NCBI GenBank assembly: GCA_003550325.1
Contig: QKWP01000049.1
Location: forward strand, 447,415-511,414
Direction of reading: 5' to 3'
DNA from: Gigaspora rosea
Lineage: Eukaryota > Glomeromycota > Glomeromycetes > Diversisporales > Gigasporaceae
Length of the DNA: 64,000 bases
The position numbers and the translations under genes were made by a program. Within the stretch, counting starts at the first letter, position 1; every line of letters starts with the position of its first letter. Positions 1 to 12,900 of the stretch are shown in pieces. A model generated the notes under the pieces. The model saw only the letters and a program-made list of their open reading frames with translations. It did no database searches and was not told the origin of the DNA.

Positions 1-1440
1 GAACTCTACTTGCCAATTTAACTACTGGGCCAAAACCATTAAGGGTTTGGATATTTAAATTTGATTTTTCGTTTTGCATTGTTCGCTGACCCATTTTTTC
101 GGTTTTTTTAAAAAAAATTTTCTTTATTACTTGATCAGTTTTTTACAAAAAAAATTTTTTTTTAGATCGAATTAGTCAAATTTTTTTCATTATTTTTATT
201 TGATAGATACCTTAATTTCCCGTAATTGGTGATAAGGTGACGGAACAAATGTGGTTGCCATCCATTTTTTGAATCCTTGTTGTGTATAATAAAAATTAAC
301 CTTGATAATTTTAAATATACAGTAAATATTATTCTGCTAATTTACAATAAATTAAAAAAAAATAGGACTGACTGACTCATGTTTTCAGATTCCATATTGG
401 ATTAACAGTTGTTTTATCCAATTTAATGTAAGAATTTGGTTACAAAACTTACCGACTATTGTTGTGGTGATTTACTATAAAAAAAAATATTATGTATATT
501 GTTGTGACCTTAGGAGAGACTTCAAGAACTTCGCCCACCAATTTAGCTACTGGGTCACAACTATTAAGGGTTCAGAGAATTATAAACAAATGTATTTATT
601 AATACTGGGAGAGCGGTTTATACAAATACACAAACGATCCTTTTTATATGTTCCCATTTAGAATTACCCGATTACCAAGAATGAGGTAAGAGCTACGACA
701 TTTATAAGGAAAATGTGGTAATGGGAATTCATAATGCAGGAATGTAGTAAATGTTATCCGGAAATGTGTAATAATTTGACTACTAATTAGAATTTAGAAA
801 TGCAGTTCCAAAATTAGTAAATGATGAACTTTCGAACATCGTTGTGAATTTATATAGTGCGTAACAAACATTTTAGTAGGATTCAAAAAATAATTACCCA
901 TATAAAGCTAGGTAGATAGATAAAATTGGTAGGTCTTATTTAAGTTTTCACATTTCTGTAACAACTATGCCATCTTCTTATTAGCTAATATTCGTATTGT
1001 TTTCCTACAATATGGTCACATTTTTCTGAAATAACCAATAAAAAACGTTTAAACGGACAAACTCTGAATTAGATGGCATAGAAGATTTATCATGCACTAT
1101 TTCGCTGTTTACATGTGTATTAGTTAGTAATGTTCAAAAAATTTTGCATATCTTGTAACCCAAACTACTCCGTCTAAATAATTTTGCCTGAAATCACCAA
1201 ATTTCAACAAATTTTATTAACAAACGTGCTAACCGTGTACCAAGTAAAATTACTTGGATTGTAATTTTGCTACAATATTACTCGGTAGTACAAAGCTAGT
1301 GTTAATGTTCTGCAGGTTCGATCTGAGGTCTGAATCCGAATCGCCGGAATGATTCGAGTTACACAAAATGCAAATTTTTGGACACCACACTTACTATGTG
1401 TATACTATTACGTAATTAATTCGTCATAAATTATCATATA
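1..1440. other. gene-free A+T-rich stretch with repeat scraps
   Basis: No convincing gene is seen. A motif of about 50 bp at the window start (around 'CTACTGGGCC', then 'ATTAAGGG') recurs in diverged form at about 527-578. The bases near 60-105 ('TTGATTTTTCGTTTTGCATT') match the terminal inverted repeat of the TA-flanked MITE family annotated at 15.6, 52.6 and 54.5 kb, so this is probably one end of another copy. Short open frames here lack homology I recognise and have the composition expected of A+T-rich noncoding DNA. Confidence 0.5.
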
Positions 1441-1447
1441 CGCATAA

Positions 1448-1672
1448 TCACTACATCGCTATACCTCAATGCATACATCATAATATAATTACTAATAACA
1501 TAATTACTACATCGTTATACCACAACGTATACATCATAATCTCTACTACTTGTAACACAATTACTACATCGCTATCTCAATGCATACATCATAACATAAT
1601 TATAGTTACTACATCGTTATACTTCAACGCATACATCATAGTTTTAACACAATTACTACATCGCATAGCCAA
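1448..1672. repeat. degenerate ~58-bp tandem repeat, about 5 copies
   Basis: Successive units carry 'ATTACTACATCG', then 'CTCAATGCATACATCATAA' or close variants. Unit spacing is roughly 45-60 bp and the copies differ by substitutions and small indels. It is a local minisatellite with no open frame of note. Confidence 0.75.
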
Positions 1673-1967
1673 CAATATAATTATTAATACCGTAATAATA
1701 TATATACTTCCCATAACTTACTACACACATACAATAATATAAATTATACAATAACTTACATGCACCTGTAATCATCGAATATACAATCAACCAATCAATG
1801 GTATTTTAAATGCTTAATTTTGGCGGCGATTAACGATCTACACAAAAGCATGTAACCACTGGATCACTAAGCAACCAATCAAAAGCGTTTTAAAGGCTAC
1901 ATTTTTTTTGGCGGTTGGAGAATTACAAGTAGTAGAAATATATGATGATATTTAGTTAGCGCTTAAG

Positions 1968-2042
1968 CTCTGCTCATGCTCATGCTCATGCTCATGCTCA
2001 AGCTCTGCTCATGCTCTGCTCATGCTCATGCTCATGCTCTAG
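1968..2042. repeat. GCTCAT hexanucleotide microsatellite
   Basis: The sequence is built from GCTCAT units interrupted by GCTCAAGCTCT and GCTCTGCTCATGCTCT variants, ending at CTAGCGCTC. It is a slightly impure simple repeat. Confidence 0.9.
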
Positions 2043-2129
2043 CGCTCAAAAAAATTTTTTCGCTATAGAACAACTGATGTATATATAATAAAATAATTTC
2101 AAATAAAGATTAAAAAGGGAAGACATTTA

Positions 2130-2331
2130 TTGCGGTTTGCATAATTTTGTGATCCCTATGATTAAATTTAATGATTGTGATTGCGATTGTGATTGCTAAA
2201 GCCGGCTAATTTATCATAAACCTGAGCCGATACTCATGATAAATTGGCTGGCTTTGGCAATCGCGATCGCAATTACGATCATTTAAATAAAAAAAATTAA
2301 TCATAAACGTCATAAAATTATGAAACCGCAA
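2130..2331. mobile_element. ~200-bp inverted-repeat element (MITE-like)
   Basis: The ends are complementary: TTGCGGTTT followed by CATAATTTT on the left is mirrored by AAAATTATGAAACCGCAA on the right. The interior is also foldable ('AAAGCCGGCTAATTTATCA' against 'TGATAAATTGGCTGGCTTT'). No coding capacity. I could not fix a target-site duplication, so the superfamily is open. Confidence 0.6.
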
Positions 2332-2339
2332 GATTTACA

Positions 2340-4100
2340 TAAATAAATATATATCTATGATAATAGATTTAACACCCCATTTTTCTTTGTCTGCATACAG
2401 CAGATCGTTTCGATAAAGTTTATGATTAGACGGGTGATTCTTAAAAGCGAACTGCATAAATCAATTAATTTACTCTTATCGATTATCTTATTAAGGATGT
2501 ATTTTTACCATGTTTTCCGTAAACTCTTCATGGTAGTGTATTTTCTATTTAAAAAAATTTTATGTTTATTGAATTGCATTAAATTTTTATGGTACATGTT
2601 TAGTGATAGAAATTTCTAATTATTAATTGTTAACATTAGATTGTTAATAAATCATTTTTAATGATTAATAATTGAATTATCCGCATAAAAAGTATCGACA
2701 GAATCAGTGATTAATCATTGTTTTTATGTACTCTAGTATAAAAATTTTATAGCGATAACAAGATCAACATTATTCACCTGATAACGATAATAGTTTCACA
2801 AAAGTGTACCTGCAGGAATACGTAACAACGATAGAATCTTCCGTTACCGTTACAGGTTTATTATGTACACTATCTATATATGAAGAAAGTGGCGAAAATC
2901 TTCTATCACAACGACGATAACGGCAAGTTCTTACTGTTTAACAATAATTCAGCTCGATATAATTGTTTAGATCGAATATTCTTATGCGTATTTATTAATT
3001 ATCCCTTACAAACGATAAACGATGTAATCAACGATTTGATTAAATCATTAATTGGATCATTTTCTATAGAGATATTCTATACTTATTGGATAATTTATTT
3101 GTTAATTGCTTAGAAATTATTGTTAAATGATTACAGTACTGATAATAATTAAGAATTATATATTATTAATAATGACAATAAAAATTACACATTTTATCAA
3201 TGACGATAATAATAATTATAAATAATCACATTGATAGTTGCATTGATCTTTTTCATTAGTATTTATAAAGATAAATCTTTATTGTTACGTTCAATTTTTT
3301 TTTATACTTTATATTCGAGTCAATATTTCTCGCTTTTATACGTATTTTCTTCTTCAACACTTTATTGATTAGCAAGGATATGACTTCGTAATTCGTGAAA
3401 TTCATTATAAAAAATTCCGATCTTAAGTGTAACAAGAAATTCAAGCCAATGCCTTTAAGGTTCTTTGCTTTGGCGTATCAGAAAAGCTGCACATACCTAA
3501 TCAAGATAGGAATAACTTGGAGATGCAAATTTGTTATGTCGCAAATTTTACGAAATAATCTGCTACCCACCATGCTGAGCATAGCGGTCATGAAAATACC
3601 TGGAAAAATGTTAACCTATGTTTTTTTTTAAAAAAAAATTTTGTTAATTATCTTTGTATTAGATTTGGATTAGACAGGAAACCCGACCAGATTTTTGCCA
3701 TTGCTGAAAAACGAATACGAATATTTCTACGCTGGGAATACAAAAATTATTAAAATAAATATGAATATTTGAATATAATCTAAAATTTAGCTGTTATTTG
3801 TATTGATTCATTTTTATTCGCTGTTTATTTATTTATATATATATATTTTTAATTTTTAATTTCTTATTTTATTATTATTATTGCTATTTCTAAATTTTTT
3901 TGCTTGCTTTTTTTTAATAATTGTTAAATGGATACCGATTCTAAAATAACAATTCAGAAATGACGCGGAAAAAAATACATAAACAAGCTTTTTTTATTAA
4001 CAGATCAAGATTCAAATTGCATTCATTGCAATTTTATTTAGATATATTAATTTGATTTTATTGAGTTTTTTATTTAATATTTATTTAATGGTATTAGGTT
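2340..4100. other. no gene recognised
   Basis: A+T-rich sequence. Short open frames at 2,880-3,113 (+) and 3,395-3,631 (+) encode 77- and 78-residue peptides with no motif I recognise. Nothing supports expression, so they are not called as genes. Confidence 0.4.
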
Positions 4101-4104
4101 CACT

Positions 4105-4410
4105 CAGTCTCACCAATAATTACTTCACAGAAATCTTAATTCACAGAGAATTAACTTCAGGCAAAGTTATTTAGCAACTGATTAATTCACGGACAAGTCT
4201 GTTCCATAAGAGTTATTTTCCAACAACTAATTTCGCAGGCAAATTAATTCTAGCCATTGTCATTAGAGTTAAGTTTAGGCTTAAAATCGAGCAATTTAAA
4301 AAAAATTGTTGATACAATAAATTGAATTAATCGTTTGCAAAATAATCATGTCTGTAAAATAATTACCTACAAACTAAGTTTTCGAAAAGCGTTTGTCAAT
4401 GAAATAATAC
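4105..4410. repeat. foldback repeat, family also at 33.0 kb
   Basis: The left part (CACAGA, 'TTAATTCACAG', 'CAACAACTAATTTCGC') pairs loosely with the right part. The centre ('CCATTGTCATTAGAGTTAAG', then GGCTTAAA) resembles the centre of the element at 33,035-33,310. It is a diverged noncoding inverted-repeat element. Confidence 0.5.
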
Positions 4411-7400
4411 GAATATAAATTCGCTTATTTTTATGTGTCGACTGTTTTATTTTTATTTCAAAAGAATCAACATAATTTAGTCCACAAGAATAATAAGTTT
4501 AACCCCTTCGAAAATTAATTTATTACAATATAAATTACATATATAGAAGCATAGCAACCAATTACAGTTCAGTTTATTTGGCAGGATTTCAAAATTAAAA
4601 TTAGAGAATAATTATATTTTTCTAATTTATAACTCAATATAATAAAAATACTACTGTATTTAAAAATTCTTACTTATTTTTAATATATTTTTCTAACTAA
4701 TTTATAACTCAATATAACAGTAGTTTTTTCCGTTCTTTCACCTAATAATCTTTTACTATTATATTTATCTGTTTTCTTATCATGATCGTTATTTATTGCC
4801 TCCTGGTAAGTGATGGCTTTGGCATAGATAGTATATAATAAAAATACTATTTAAAAATTCTTACTTATTTTCAATATTATTGTTAATTTGAAATACCATA
4901 ATAAGATTTTTTAAACTCTAATTTATTTCCTAAATATGCTATTTGCCAATTCTAAAACTAGTACAAAATCAAGCTAAATGGTTATTAGAACTATTATATA
5001 ATCATCCAGAGTACAACCTTATACACTTTATAATATACAATAAGTATAATTAATAACTCATAAAACTTTCTAATTTTTTTATTTTATATATAACAGTTAT
5101 GATTACTATATAGATTATATATTCTTATATAATTAAACTCATTACTATCAATTTTAATAATTATCAAACAATATCATAAAAAAAAAAAGCCAAAATCCTC
5201 TTTTATAAGTTTTTAAAAAAAAAAAAAATAAAAAAAAAAAAAGGCTCTAAATTAAAATATATTATAAAATCAATAGCATCTTTATTGCTCTATATTATAA
5301 ATATTTTACTTAATTTTGTAATATTCATTATAATGTGCACTGTCCATATTTAATTTCCATTTGTAATTATAAAATATTTTTATTTCACACTTTAAATAAA
5401 ATGTAAATAATTTTTATACTTACTGACTAAATTAAATTTACAAATAAGACATTATGAAATTGCAGGTATTATGAAATTATAACATTATGCCATTATAACA
5501 TTATAGTATTACAATATTATAACATTGTAACATTATTGTATATAATATTTACACCAATTAAATACTATGCCTTAATTAATACTACTATTAACAAATTGTT
5601 AATTTAGTAATTCTACTACAAACTATACAACATACATGCATAGTTAAAATATATATATATATATAATTATAAAATACTTTTTCATAGCTTTATTTTCTAT
5701 TTTTCAACCACAATTACTAATTAACTACTATTAATTATGATAAAAAATTCTTTACAAATTTATCTTACTTAATCTACTATATTTAATTCACCTAAAATTG
5801 ACCTTCCAACTACAATTGTTTTTTAAAAAAAATACAAATAAAATATCAACTTTATATTAAACCTAACTACAATAATATCAACAATATCACTAAAACAAAC
5901 TAACATAATTTAAACAATATAGTTTATAACACTATAACTAGAATAATCTTTAAAAAAATTTTTTATACCAAATTACAATAAATATAAACAATAATGCCAA
6001 TAAACATTATCTACACACTGTATATCACAAAAATAAATTCTTTATAGTAATCTATAGATGACAATAATACAATATAAATGCTAAAATTTTTAAATAAATT
6101 CTTTATAGTAATCTATAGATGACAACAATGCAATATAAATCCAAAAAAATTTAACTCTACTAAATAATATAACTATCAAATAACACGAGTTAAATAAAAG
6201 CATTGTTGATATAACTCTTAGTAAAAATTATAATACTTATAATATAGATTTGATAGAATATTCTTAAGGGTTTTAAAATTTAGTGCACCTGCACTGCGGT
6301 GCATCCTCTTTATATATCTCAAAATTTTACTAAAGTAACCCCTGTTGTGTTACTAACAAAAAATGCTCCTCTCATGATTTTACTAATATTTCAAAACTCC
6401 AACTTTAATACTAAATTAACTCTAACTCTAATTATTGTTTGTATTTGTTATTATAGAGTGCACTACAGTGCAGGGTGCACTAAATTATTAAATTCTATTC
6501 TTAATTCCAATAAATTTAACTAAGAGCATTCTAATTTAATATATCACATATGTTCTAGAATATTTTTAATTAATTCTTAATTACAATTCTAATATAGTTT
6601 TTAATGCTATTGTAGCTAGAATCCAAAAACATATATTTATTCTTTCCAAGATGACTTTATACTCTCTGTCACATTTCTACTTAATTAAAGATATATATAT
6701 AAATATAAATAAATTATCTTATTCAAATATTAAAAAACCTAACAATTTCAACTTACTTTTCCAATATATCCTTCTGTAAAAATATTAATAACTATATTTT
6801 GCTATATAATTATCTTTATAACAACTATCAAAAGTAAAATAATAATCATTTAACAAAAATATACAAGATAGAAAACCAAAATCTTAATAAAAAGTAATAA
6901 TTTACAAATAAATTTTAAAAAAAATAATAGTTATAAAAAATTTAAAAATAATAAAACCAAAATTTCAAAAGAAAAAACAAGTATATGCTACATGTTGGAT
7001 CACATAAAAAAACAAAATACACAAAATAAAAATATAATAAAATATAAAAGAAAAATAAACTAAAAAATATTATCAAATATATAACTAAAATGAATTATTT
7101 AAAGCAAGACAATAATATTAAAAAAACTAAAAAATATAGAGTAAATTTTAAAAAACTATTTATTTTAAAAAAACAAACGACCTATATAAAAGCTTTATAA
7201 AGGTTTATAACAAAACTTCATTAAAATAACTACTATTATAATATAAAATTATTTATAAAAACATATTATATTTATTTCTCTGCTAGAAAACAATATTCAT
7301 GTAAGTAAAATATACCGATAAACAATAATTATTAATTCAACTTCTAAAAATTACAATAGCTTACTATCTAAAGTTCTAAAATATTTGCACTCAACATTAT

Positions 7401-8460
7401 ACCTAATCCAATAAATTTACAAGCCTTTGTCAAAACAAACCTATATTTTAAACAGCTATTAAATCTAGCAATATTCAAAATTATCATCTATTTCCTATTA
7501 AACAGCCTAAAATATAAATCCAAAATTAAATACATATCAATTTGACTCAAACTCTTTAATTTTACTAAAATTTTTGCAATTATAATAACTCAAACTATTT
7601 CAAAAGCACCAAACAAATAATTTATATTGTATATATCTCAATATCTACTTTATTATAATATTGAAATATAAATCTTACTACAACTTATTAAAAATTAACC
7701 AAACTACTTTTTTTATCTATATCAATAGATAAACTCTACAAAATAAATAAATAAAAAACTTTATTTACAACTTCATAGACTTAAAAACTAATAATGTTTT
7801 AATTACAATAAAAAAAACAATATACAAACAACAAGATAATACATCTATATATATATATAAACAAAATAAAAAAAAGACTATAAAAAATACAAAAGTACAT
7901 ATATACTATTAAAAAACAACAACTAATAACATATGCATAAATTTATAGTACTAAAATCCTTTCTTATTTATAATTTTTTGACTACTAACAAATATTAATT
8001 CACAGAACAATTTTGATTCATTATAAGCTAACTAAACACAATTCTATTAAAAAATTATTAATATCTTTCACAACACCATTTTCTGAGTTAATTTAATACA
8101 AAATAATTTACCAAATTTGTTATACCAATCAATATTAAAAAAAAAACTAACTAAAAAACTAACTATAATCTGCACAGACATCACAAAACTATAATTACAA
8201 AAAAAAATCAAACCAAAATAAACCAAAATAAAAATATGACATGTTAACCCCAAACTATACAAAAACATAAATTAACCCAAACAATAACCATTTTATATTT
8301 ATAATAAAACTAAAGCTTAAGCATTCTCTAAACAATTAAACCTTAATTGTATATTGCCTAAATCCCAACTGAAATATATCCAACTTGAGTTATATCCCTA
8401 GATTTAATTTAAATTTCTTTTTTTTATATGTTTTTATATTTTTATATATTAAGTTATATC
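4410..8460. other. extreme A+T desert with small local repeats
   Basis: About 4 kb of A+T-rich, low-complexity DNA with no gene I can support. It contains an A-tract block at about 5,178-5,242, and a 62-bp-period direct duplication at about 6,032-6,140 (units sharing 'ATTCTTTATAGTAATCTATA'). A segment of about 110 bp around 4,610-4,880 recurs in part ('ATTTATAACTCAATATAA'). One MITE at 6,279-6,484 is listed separately. Confidence 0.6.
6279..6484. mobile_element. short hAT-like MITE
   Basis: Inverted ends TTTAGTGCACC / GGTGCACTAAA continue inward as near-complementary TGCACTG blocks. The 8 bp outside (ttttaaaa on the left, ttattaaa on the right) agree at 6 of 8 positions, a weak target-duplication signal. 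Size about 206 bp, noncoding. Confidence 0.6.
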
Positions 8461-8685
8461 CAGTGTTTAAAATTCAAATTTGGTTTTATGTTCTCAAAAA
8501 GAACATTTTAATTCTTAATGTTCTTAGTAAATTTTAATGTTCTTTATATAAGAAAATTAAATTTTTTTAATATTAAAAGAATTTATTAAATGTTCTCAAA
8601 TAGAGAACATATTTTAATAATTTATGTTCCCAAAAATTGTGTAATGTTCTCTGAGAATACTGAGAACATTGAATTTTAAACACTG
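8461..8685. mobile_element. hAT-type MITE with exact 8-bp target duplication
   Basis: The element begins CAGTGTTTAAAATTCAA and ends with the complement TTGAATTTTAAACACTG. It is flanked on both sides by GTTATATC (8,453-8,460 and 8,686-8,693). An 8-bp duplication and a CAGTG start are hallmarks of hAT elements. Internally it is made of 'GTTCTC' and 'AATGTTCT' repeats and has no coding capacity. Partial relatives appear near 16,700 and at 18,140-18,834. Confidence 0.9.
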
Positions 8686-8693
8686 GTTATATC

Positions 8694-9676
8694 CCTACCT
8701 TAGTTATATGTCCAAAAATATTCTCTAAAAAAGAAGTGCATAACTCAAGTATAACTGTAAATATTTTAAGATAACAATGCTAAAATAAATAGCTTCCAGT
8801 GCATGGGCAGGCGCACAACTAGTTATATAATATGATATTATATGATATAATATTATAAGATATGATACTATACTATATTAGATGCGAGAAAAAAAAAAGC
8901 ATTTGAATCAGTTAAAAGCAATTTAATTCATTAAAAAAAACTTTCTTTTTATGCTTATATGCATGTTTTACTTTATGTTTATGCCTATACTTTCCGAGTT
9001 TTTTAGAATTTTGGTTTTTTTTCTTCTAATTTTTTGCCAGTATGATTAATTGATAATCAGTGATCGTCAAAGGCAGTAACAAAAAATCGTAACGAAAGAA
9101 TTTGTCCTTTTTTTGAATTGGTTCAATTATGCAACGTAATGTAAAGTTTTTTTTGTTCTTGTGTAAAAATAAATAAAAATAAAAAAAATTAGATATTGTG
9201 TCGTAAATTCTCTATGTATAGTATCACACAAAACTAAAATAAATAAAAGAAAAATATGTTCTGCTAATCATAGCTTATGGCTTAGATATGATGTGGATAC
9301 TACATCCTAACGTGCGCCTGTTTAAATAAATCAAAAATAATAAATAAATAATAAATAAATAAATAAAAAATGAAAAAAATGAAAAAAAATCAACATCGTT
9401 AGAATTTTTCCTACTTTTTTTTGTGTTTGAAAAAAAATTGAAAGGTACTATTACTATACTTTGCTATGTAACTGACCACGATTACATTCTGCCAAAAATA
9501 TGAATTACTATTGTTCAATCATATGACTTTATTTAGACAAAAAAGAACATATGGGGTACTATTCGCTATCAATTACAAGCACTATATCATTATATCGAAA
9601 TATCCAAATTTCAAGAAATATTCCCATCCAAAACTAACTATCCACTTTATAATCAATTGCATTGTTTATGTGAATG
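8694..9676. other. no gene; A+T-rich with AT and AATA simple repeats
   Basis: Contains an ATATGATATT-type simple repeat at about 8,821-8,880 and an AATA-rich run at about 9,333-9,372. Nothing else is recognised. Confidence 0.6.
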
Positions 9677-11522
9677 CAGTGATGTTAAATGACCTGGTCA
9701 TTTGAAAAATATTTAATTCGTGATTCTTTTGTAAACAATAGTACTGTCATAGTAAAAGTTGGGGGAATCTAATATAAGTTTTATAATAGAGCTGAATCCA
9801 GCTTCACCCACAAGGTAGGTCATCTTTTTTTCAAGATAACCTTGCTTGGAGCTCTAATAAAAGTTATAGAGCTGATGTTTGTGGTTCTAATAGTAGTAAG
9901 ATCGGTAAAATTGGCCTGGTGGTTGTTGAGATACCCTAGCCTTTCTCTTTATAATCATATAAAATTTCTTTAAAAAATTTTAAAGAAACCTTATATGATT
10001 GTAAGAAGAAAAGCTAAGGTATCTCAACAACCACCAGATCAATTTTACTGATTTTACTACTATTAGAACCACAAAAATCAGCTCTATAACTTTTATTAGA
10101 GCTCCAAGAAAGGTTATCTTGAAAAAAAGATGACCTACCTTGTGGGTGAAGCTGGATTCAGCTCTATTATAAAACTTATATTAGATTCCCCCCAACTTTT
10201 ACTATGATAGTACTATTGTTTACAAAAGAATCACGAATTAAATGTTCTCAAATGACCCAGAAATGACTGGTAGGTCATTTGAATTTTGGGTCATTTGCAA
10301 ATGACTCGTGACTAAATGACTGGGGTCATTTGAAGGTCATTTGGGTTATTAGTAGTAATATGGTAGTCAAAATCTGTGTAAACTTGATGATTTACATATA
10401 ATCGCCCATTAACGTATTAGTACGATACGTGTTAATGGGTAAGAATTATAAAATTCTAGATAGTGGCATTTACTTATTTTACAGGTAATAAAACTCCTAG
10501 AGAGGAATAGCCAATCGAGAGTGCAAAATTTGACTATTCCAGATCAGCCTGACGAAAAATCTGAACATGCGCAAAAGAAGAAAAAAGCGAAAACTAATAT
10601 TTAAATCGATCTTGGTGCAAATTACAGGAATAAAATCTTACATATTGTAAGCATCACTCTAACCCTATAGTCTCTATCCTTAGGACCCTAACCCTAAATT
10701 TTTATCTCACACACTTAGTTAATTTACAAAATCGGAGACCATTTTTTGGTTTGTATTACTCACGAAAATAAGTAAAATGCGTCAACGTGTTGGACTTAGT
10801 AGTGTTAGAAAGCACGTTAATGTGCTAGGTAACATGTGTCATATATTAAATTCAAATGTATATAAACGAATGAATTTGACTTCAAACAGAAGGTTTTTTT
10901 AATTAATTAAAAATCTTTTTTTGCTATAAATTTGTACAATACCTGACATTCTTTGATACATATCATAAACCGCATCATGTATGTACGTTGTAAGAGGCTA
11001 AATGAACCCTCCATGTAAGTAACAGCTATACACTGTAAGACTAACTAAAACCAATTAAACTACTACTTTAACAATGGTAGAGGCCTGGATAGACTTGTCT
11101 AAGTAACTAGGGTCGAATAGAGCTCTAGATTATGTCATGATGCTCTAATATGAGGTTACGGGATTAAAATTGATGGTTAAAATTCTTAACGTATGTGATC
11201 ACAGAGTTTTTGAAATCAATCACGGTAATTTAGCACAGGACAACCCGGCTTTTGTTTAAAGAAAAATATTACTTTTGAGAACTGGAGTAAATGGACTTAA
11301 AAGATTATAAATTAATCAATTCTTAGAGTGAGTATTAAATATTTAATATTTTGAATTATTGTTGACTTCGAATTTTATAATTTAATCATGTTTTAATTAA
11401 TTGTTATTTCTACCAATAAAATTCAAATAACACAATAGATCATTTCATTCTTAAAATGATCCAATGACCGGTCATTGGTCATTTGAGTCATTTGGGTCAT
11501 TTCAGGTCATTTAGCATCACTG
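9677..11522. mobile_element. composite hAT-like element with 8-bp target duplication
   Basis: The left end CAGTGATGTTAAATGACC is inverted at the right end (GGTCATTTAGCATCACTG). The flanks TGTGAATG (9,669-9,676) and TGTAAATG (11,523-11,530) match at 7 of 8 bases. Both ends carry clusters of the subterminal motif GGTCATTT and its complement AAATGACC, as hAT subterminal repeats often do. There is no transposase frame, so it is non-autonomous. A long hairpin occupies 9,711-10,243. Inside, at about 10,659-10,697, lie a few CCCTAA-like units, too few and too degenerate to be telomere. Confidence 0.75.
9711..10243. repeat. ~530-bp hairpin, two ~260-bp inverted arms
   Basis: The left arm starts ATTTAATTCGTGATTC and the right arm ends GAATCACGAATTAAAT. 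The arms stay complementary almost to the centre near 9,977 (TTTCTTTAAAAAATTTTAAAGAAA). Differences between the arms are few single-base changes and small indels, so the palindrome is young or homogenised. It lies inside the larger hAT-like element and could be a separate foldback insertion. Confidence 0.9.
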
Positions 11523-11608
11523 TGTAAATGTCACCAAGAAGAATTCACATAGCTGTAATAAGAATCGGTTATTAGTGTTATATTGCGATGTGAGTATTGT
11601 TACTTACC

Positions 11609-12230
11609 CATAGATCCTTGCACTGTTATTGCAGCCGTGGGGCCTAATCACAGCATGAGGTTCTTGCACTGCTATTGCAGCTACAGAGACTAATCACAGC
11701 ATGAGGTCCTTGCACTGCTATTGCAGCCACGGAGCTTAATCACAACCTGAGGTTCTTGCACTGCTATTGCAACCACAGAGCCTAATCACAGCATGAGGTC
11801 CTTACCGCTATTGCGCCTAATCAAAACATGAGGTCCTTGCAGCTGCGGAGCCTAATCACAACATGAGGTCTTTGCACTGTTTTCGCAGCTATTGCAGCTG
11901 TGGAGCCTAATTATCAATCTGAGGTCCTTACACTACTATTGTATCCATGGAGCCTAATCACAACATGAGATCCTTGCACTGCTATTGCAGCTGCGGAACC
12001 TAATCATTAAATATGAGATCCTTGTACTATTTTCTTAGCTGCGGAGCCTAATCTACAACATGTGGTCCTTGAAATGTTATTGCTACCGTTGAGTCTAATT
12101 GCAACATAAGGTCCTCATACTACTAATTACCAAACACAAAACACTTGCACTGCTATCGCAGCCGCAAAGCCTAATCAAAATTATGAGGGTTTTGACTAAC
12201 AACCAATTGCACTGCTATTGCCTGATCACT
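11609..12230. repeat. ~47-bp minisatellite, roughly a dozen copies
   Basis: Each unit reads approximately GAGGTCCTTGCACTGC, then TATTGCAGC, then GGAGCCTAATCACAACAT. The first four copies are regular; later copies lose pieces or contain short insertions. It is distinctly less A+T-rich than its surroundings. There are no alternating unique spacers, so it is not a CRISPR-like array. Confidence 0.9.
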
Positions 12231-12239
12231 CCTTAACAA

Positions 12240-12900
12240 AATGTATGTATTGCATTTGTGAGTAAATTGTAACTGACTTCTTTACTGTAAATTGGTAGAA
12301 TCTGTGAAAACTTAAATATATCTAATTTAACTATGCTGTGGTCATCAGAAGAGTGAGTAAATTTTGTAACAGAATTTTTTACAGTAGAAATCACAATAAT
12401 TTCAATACTAACTCAATTTTAACTACTGTGTGTATCAAATTAGGAAGTAAGCTTTATCAACAGAATTTTACAGTAGCAGAAAATCATATGCCCTCAACTA
12501 CTGTATGTAACTTTTAGTGATTAAGTTTTGTAACAAAATTCTTTATAGCAGATAGTAAAGCATTATAATTTTAATGCAACCAACTCAACCTTAAACAAAT
12601 ACTGGTCCATGGAATAATGAGTAACAATATTTACATAAAATCATGAAAATTCCAATACTAATTCGATTTTAATTCCGCATTAGCCAATAAATTCTGTAAC
12701 TAAATTCTTTACAGTAAACTATAATAGAAATTACGATAATTTTAATGCAACTAACTTAATCTTAATCACATCTGAATAACAAGTGAGTTCTGCCACAGAA
12801 TTTTTTTACAGAAACTTATGATAAATTATGATAATTCCAATACTAACACAACATTAACCACTAGCGTATATTGCATTAGTAAATTTAATACCAGGATTCT
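12240..12900. repeat. degenerate ~90-bp tandem repeat
   Basis: Units carry GTGAGTAAATT, 'TGTAACAGAATTTTTTACAG', then AATTTCAATACTAACTC or close variants. Starts are visible near 12,259, 12,352, 12,444, 12,519, 12,620, 12,690 and 12,780. The copies are strongly diverged. Confidence 0.7.

Noticed and set aside
464-661. 65-residue plus-strand frame
   Set aside because: No homology or initiation context; it fits chance in A+T-rich DNA.
1310-1340. GGTTCGATCTGAGG resembling a tRNA B-box
   Set aside because: No matching acceptor stem, A-box or anticodon arm around it.
8068-8268. Hydrophobic 66-residue minus-strand frame
   Set aside because: Phe/Ile-rich translation of A+T-rich DNA with no recognised family.
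10655-10700. CCCTAA-like units suggesting telomere sequence
   Set aside because: Only about three degenerate units inside a transposon-like element; no array.
11609-12230. Possible CRISPR-like repeat array
   Set aside because: Repeats are contiguous and imperfect with no unique spacers, and the genome is eukaryotic.
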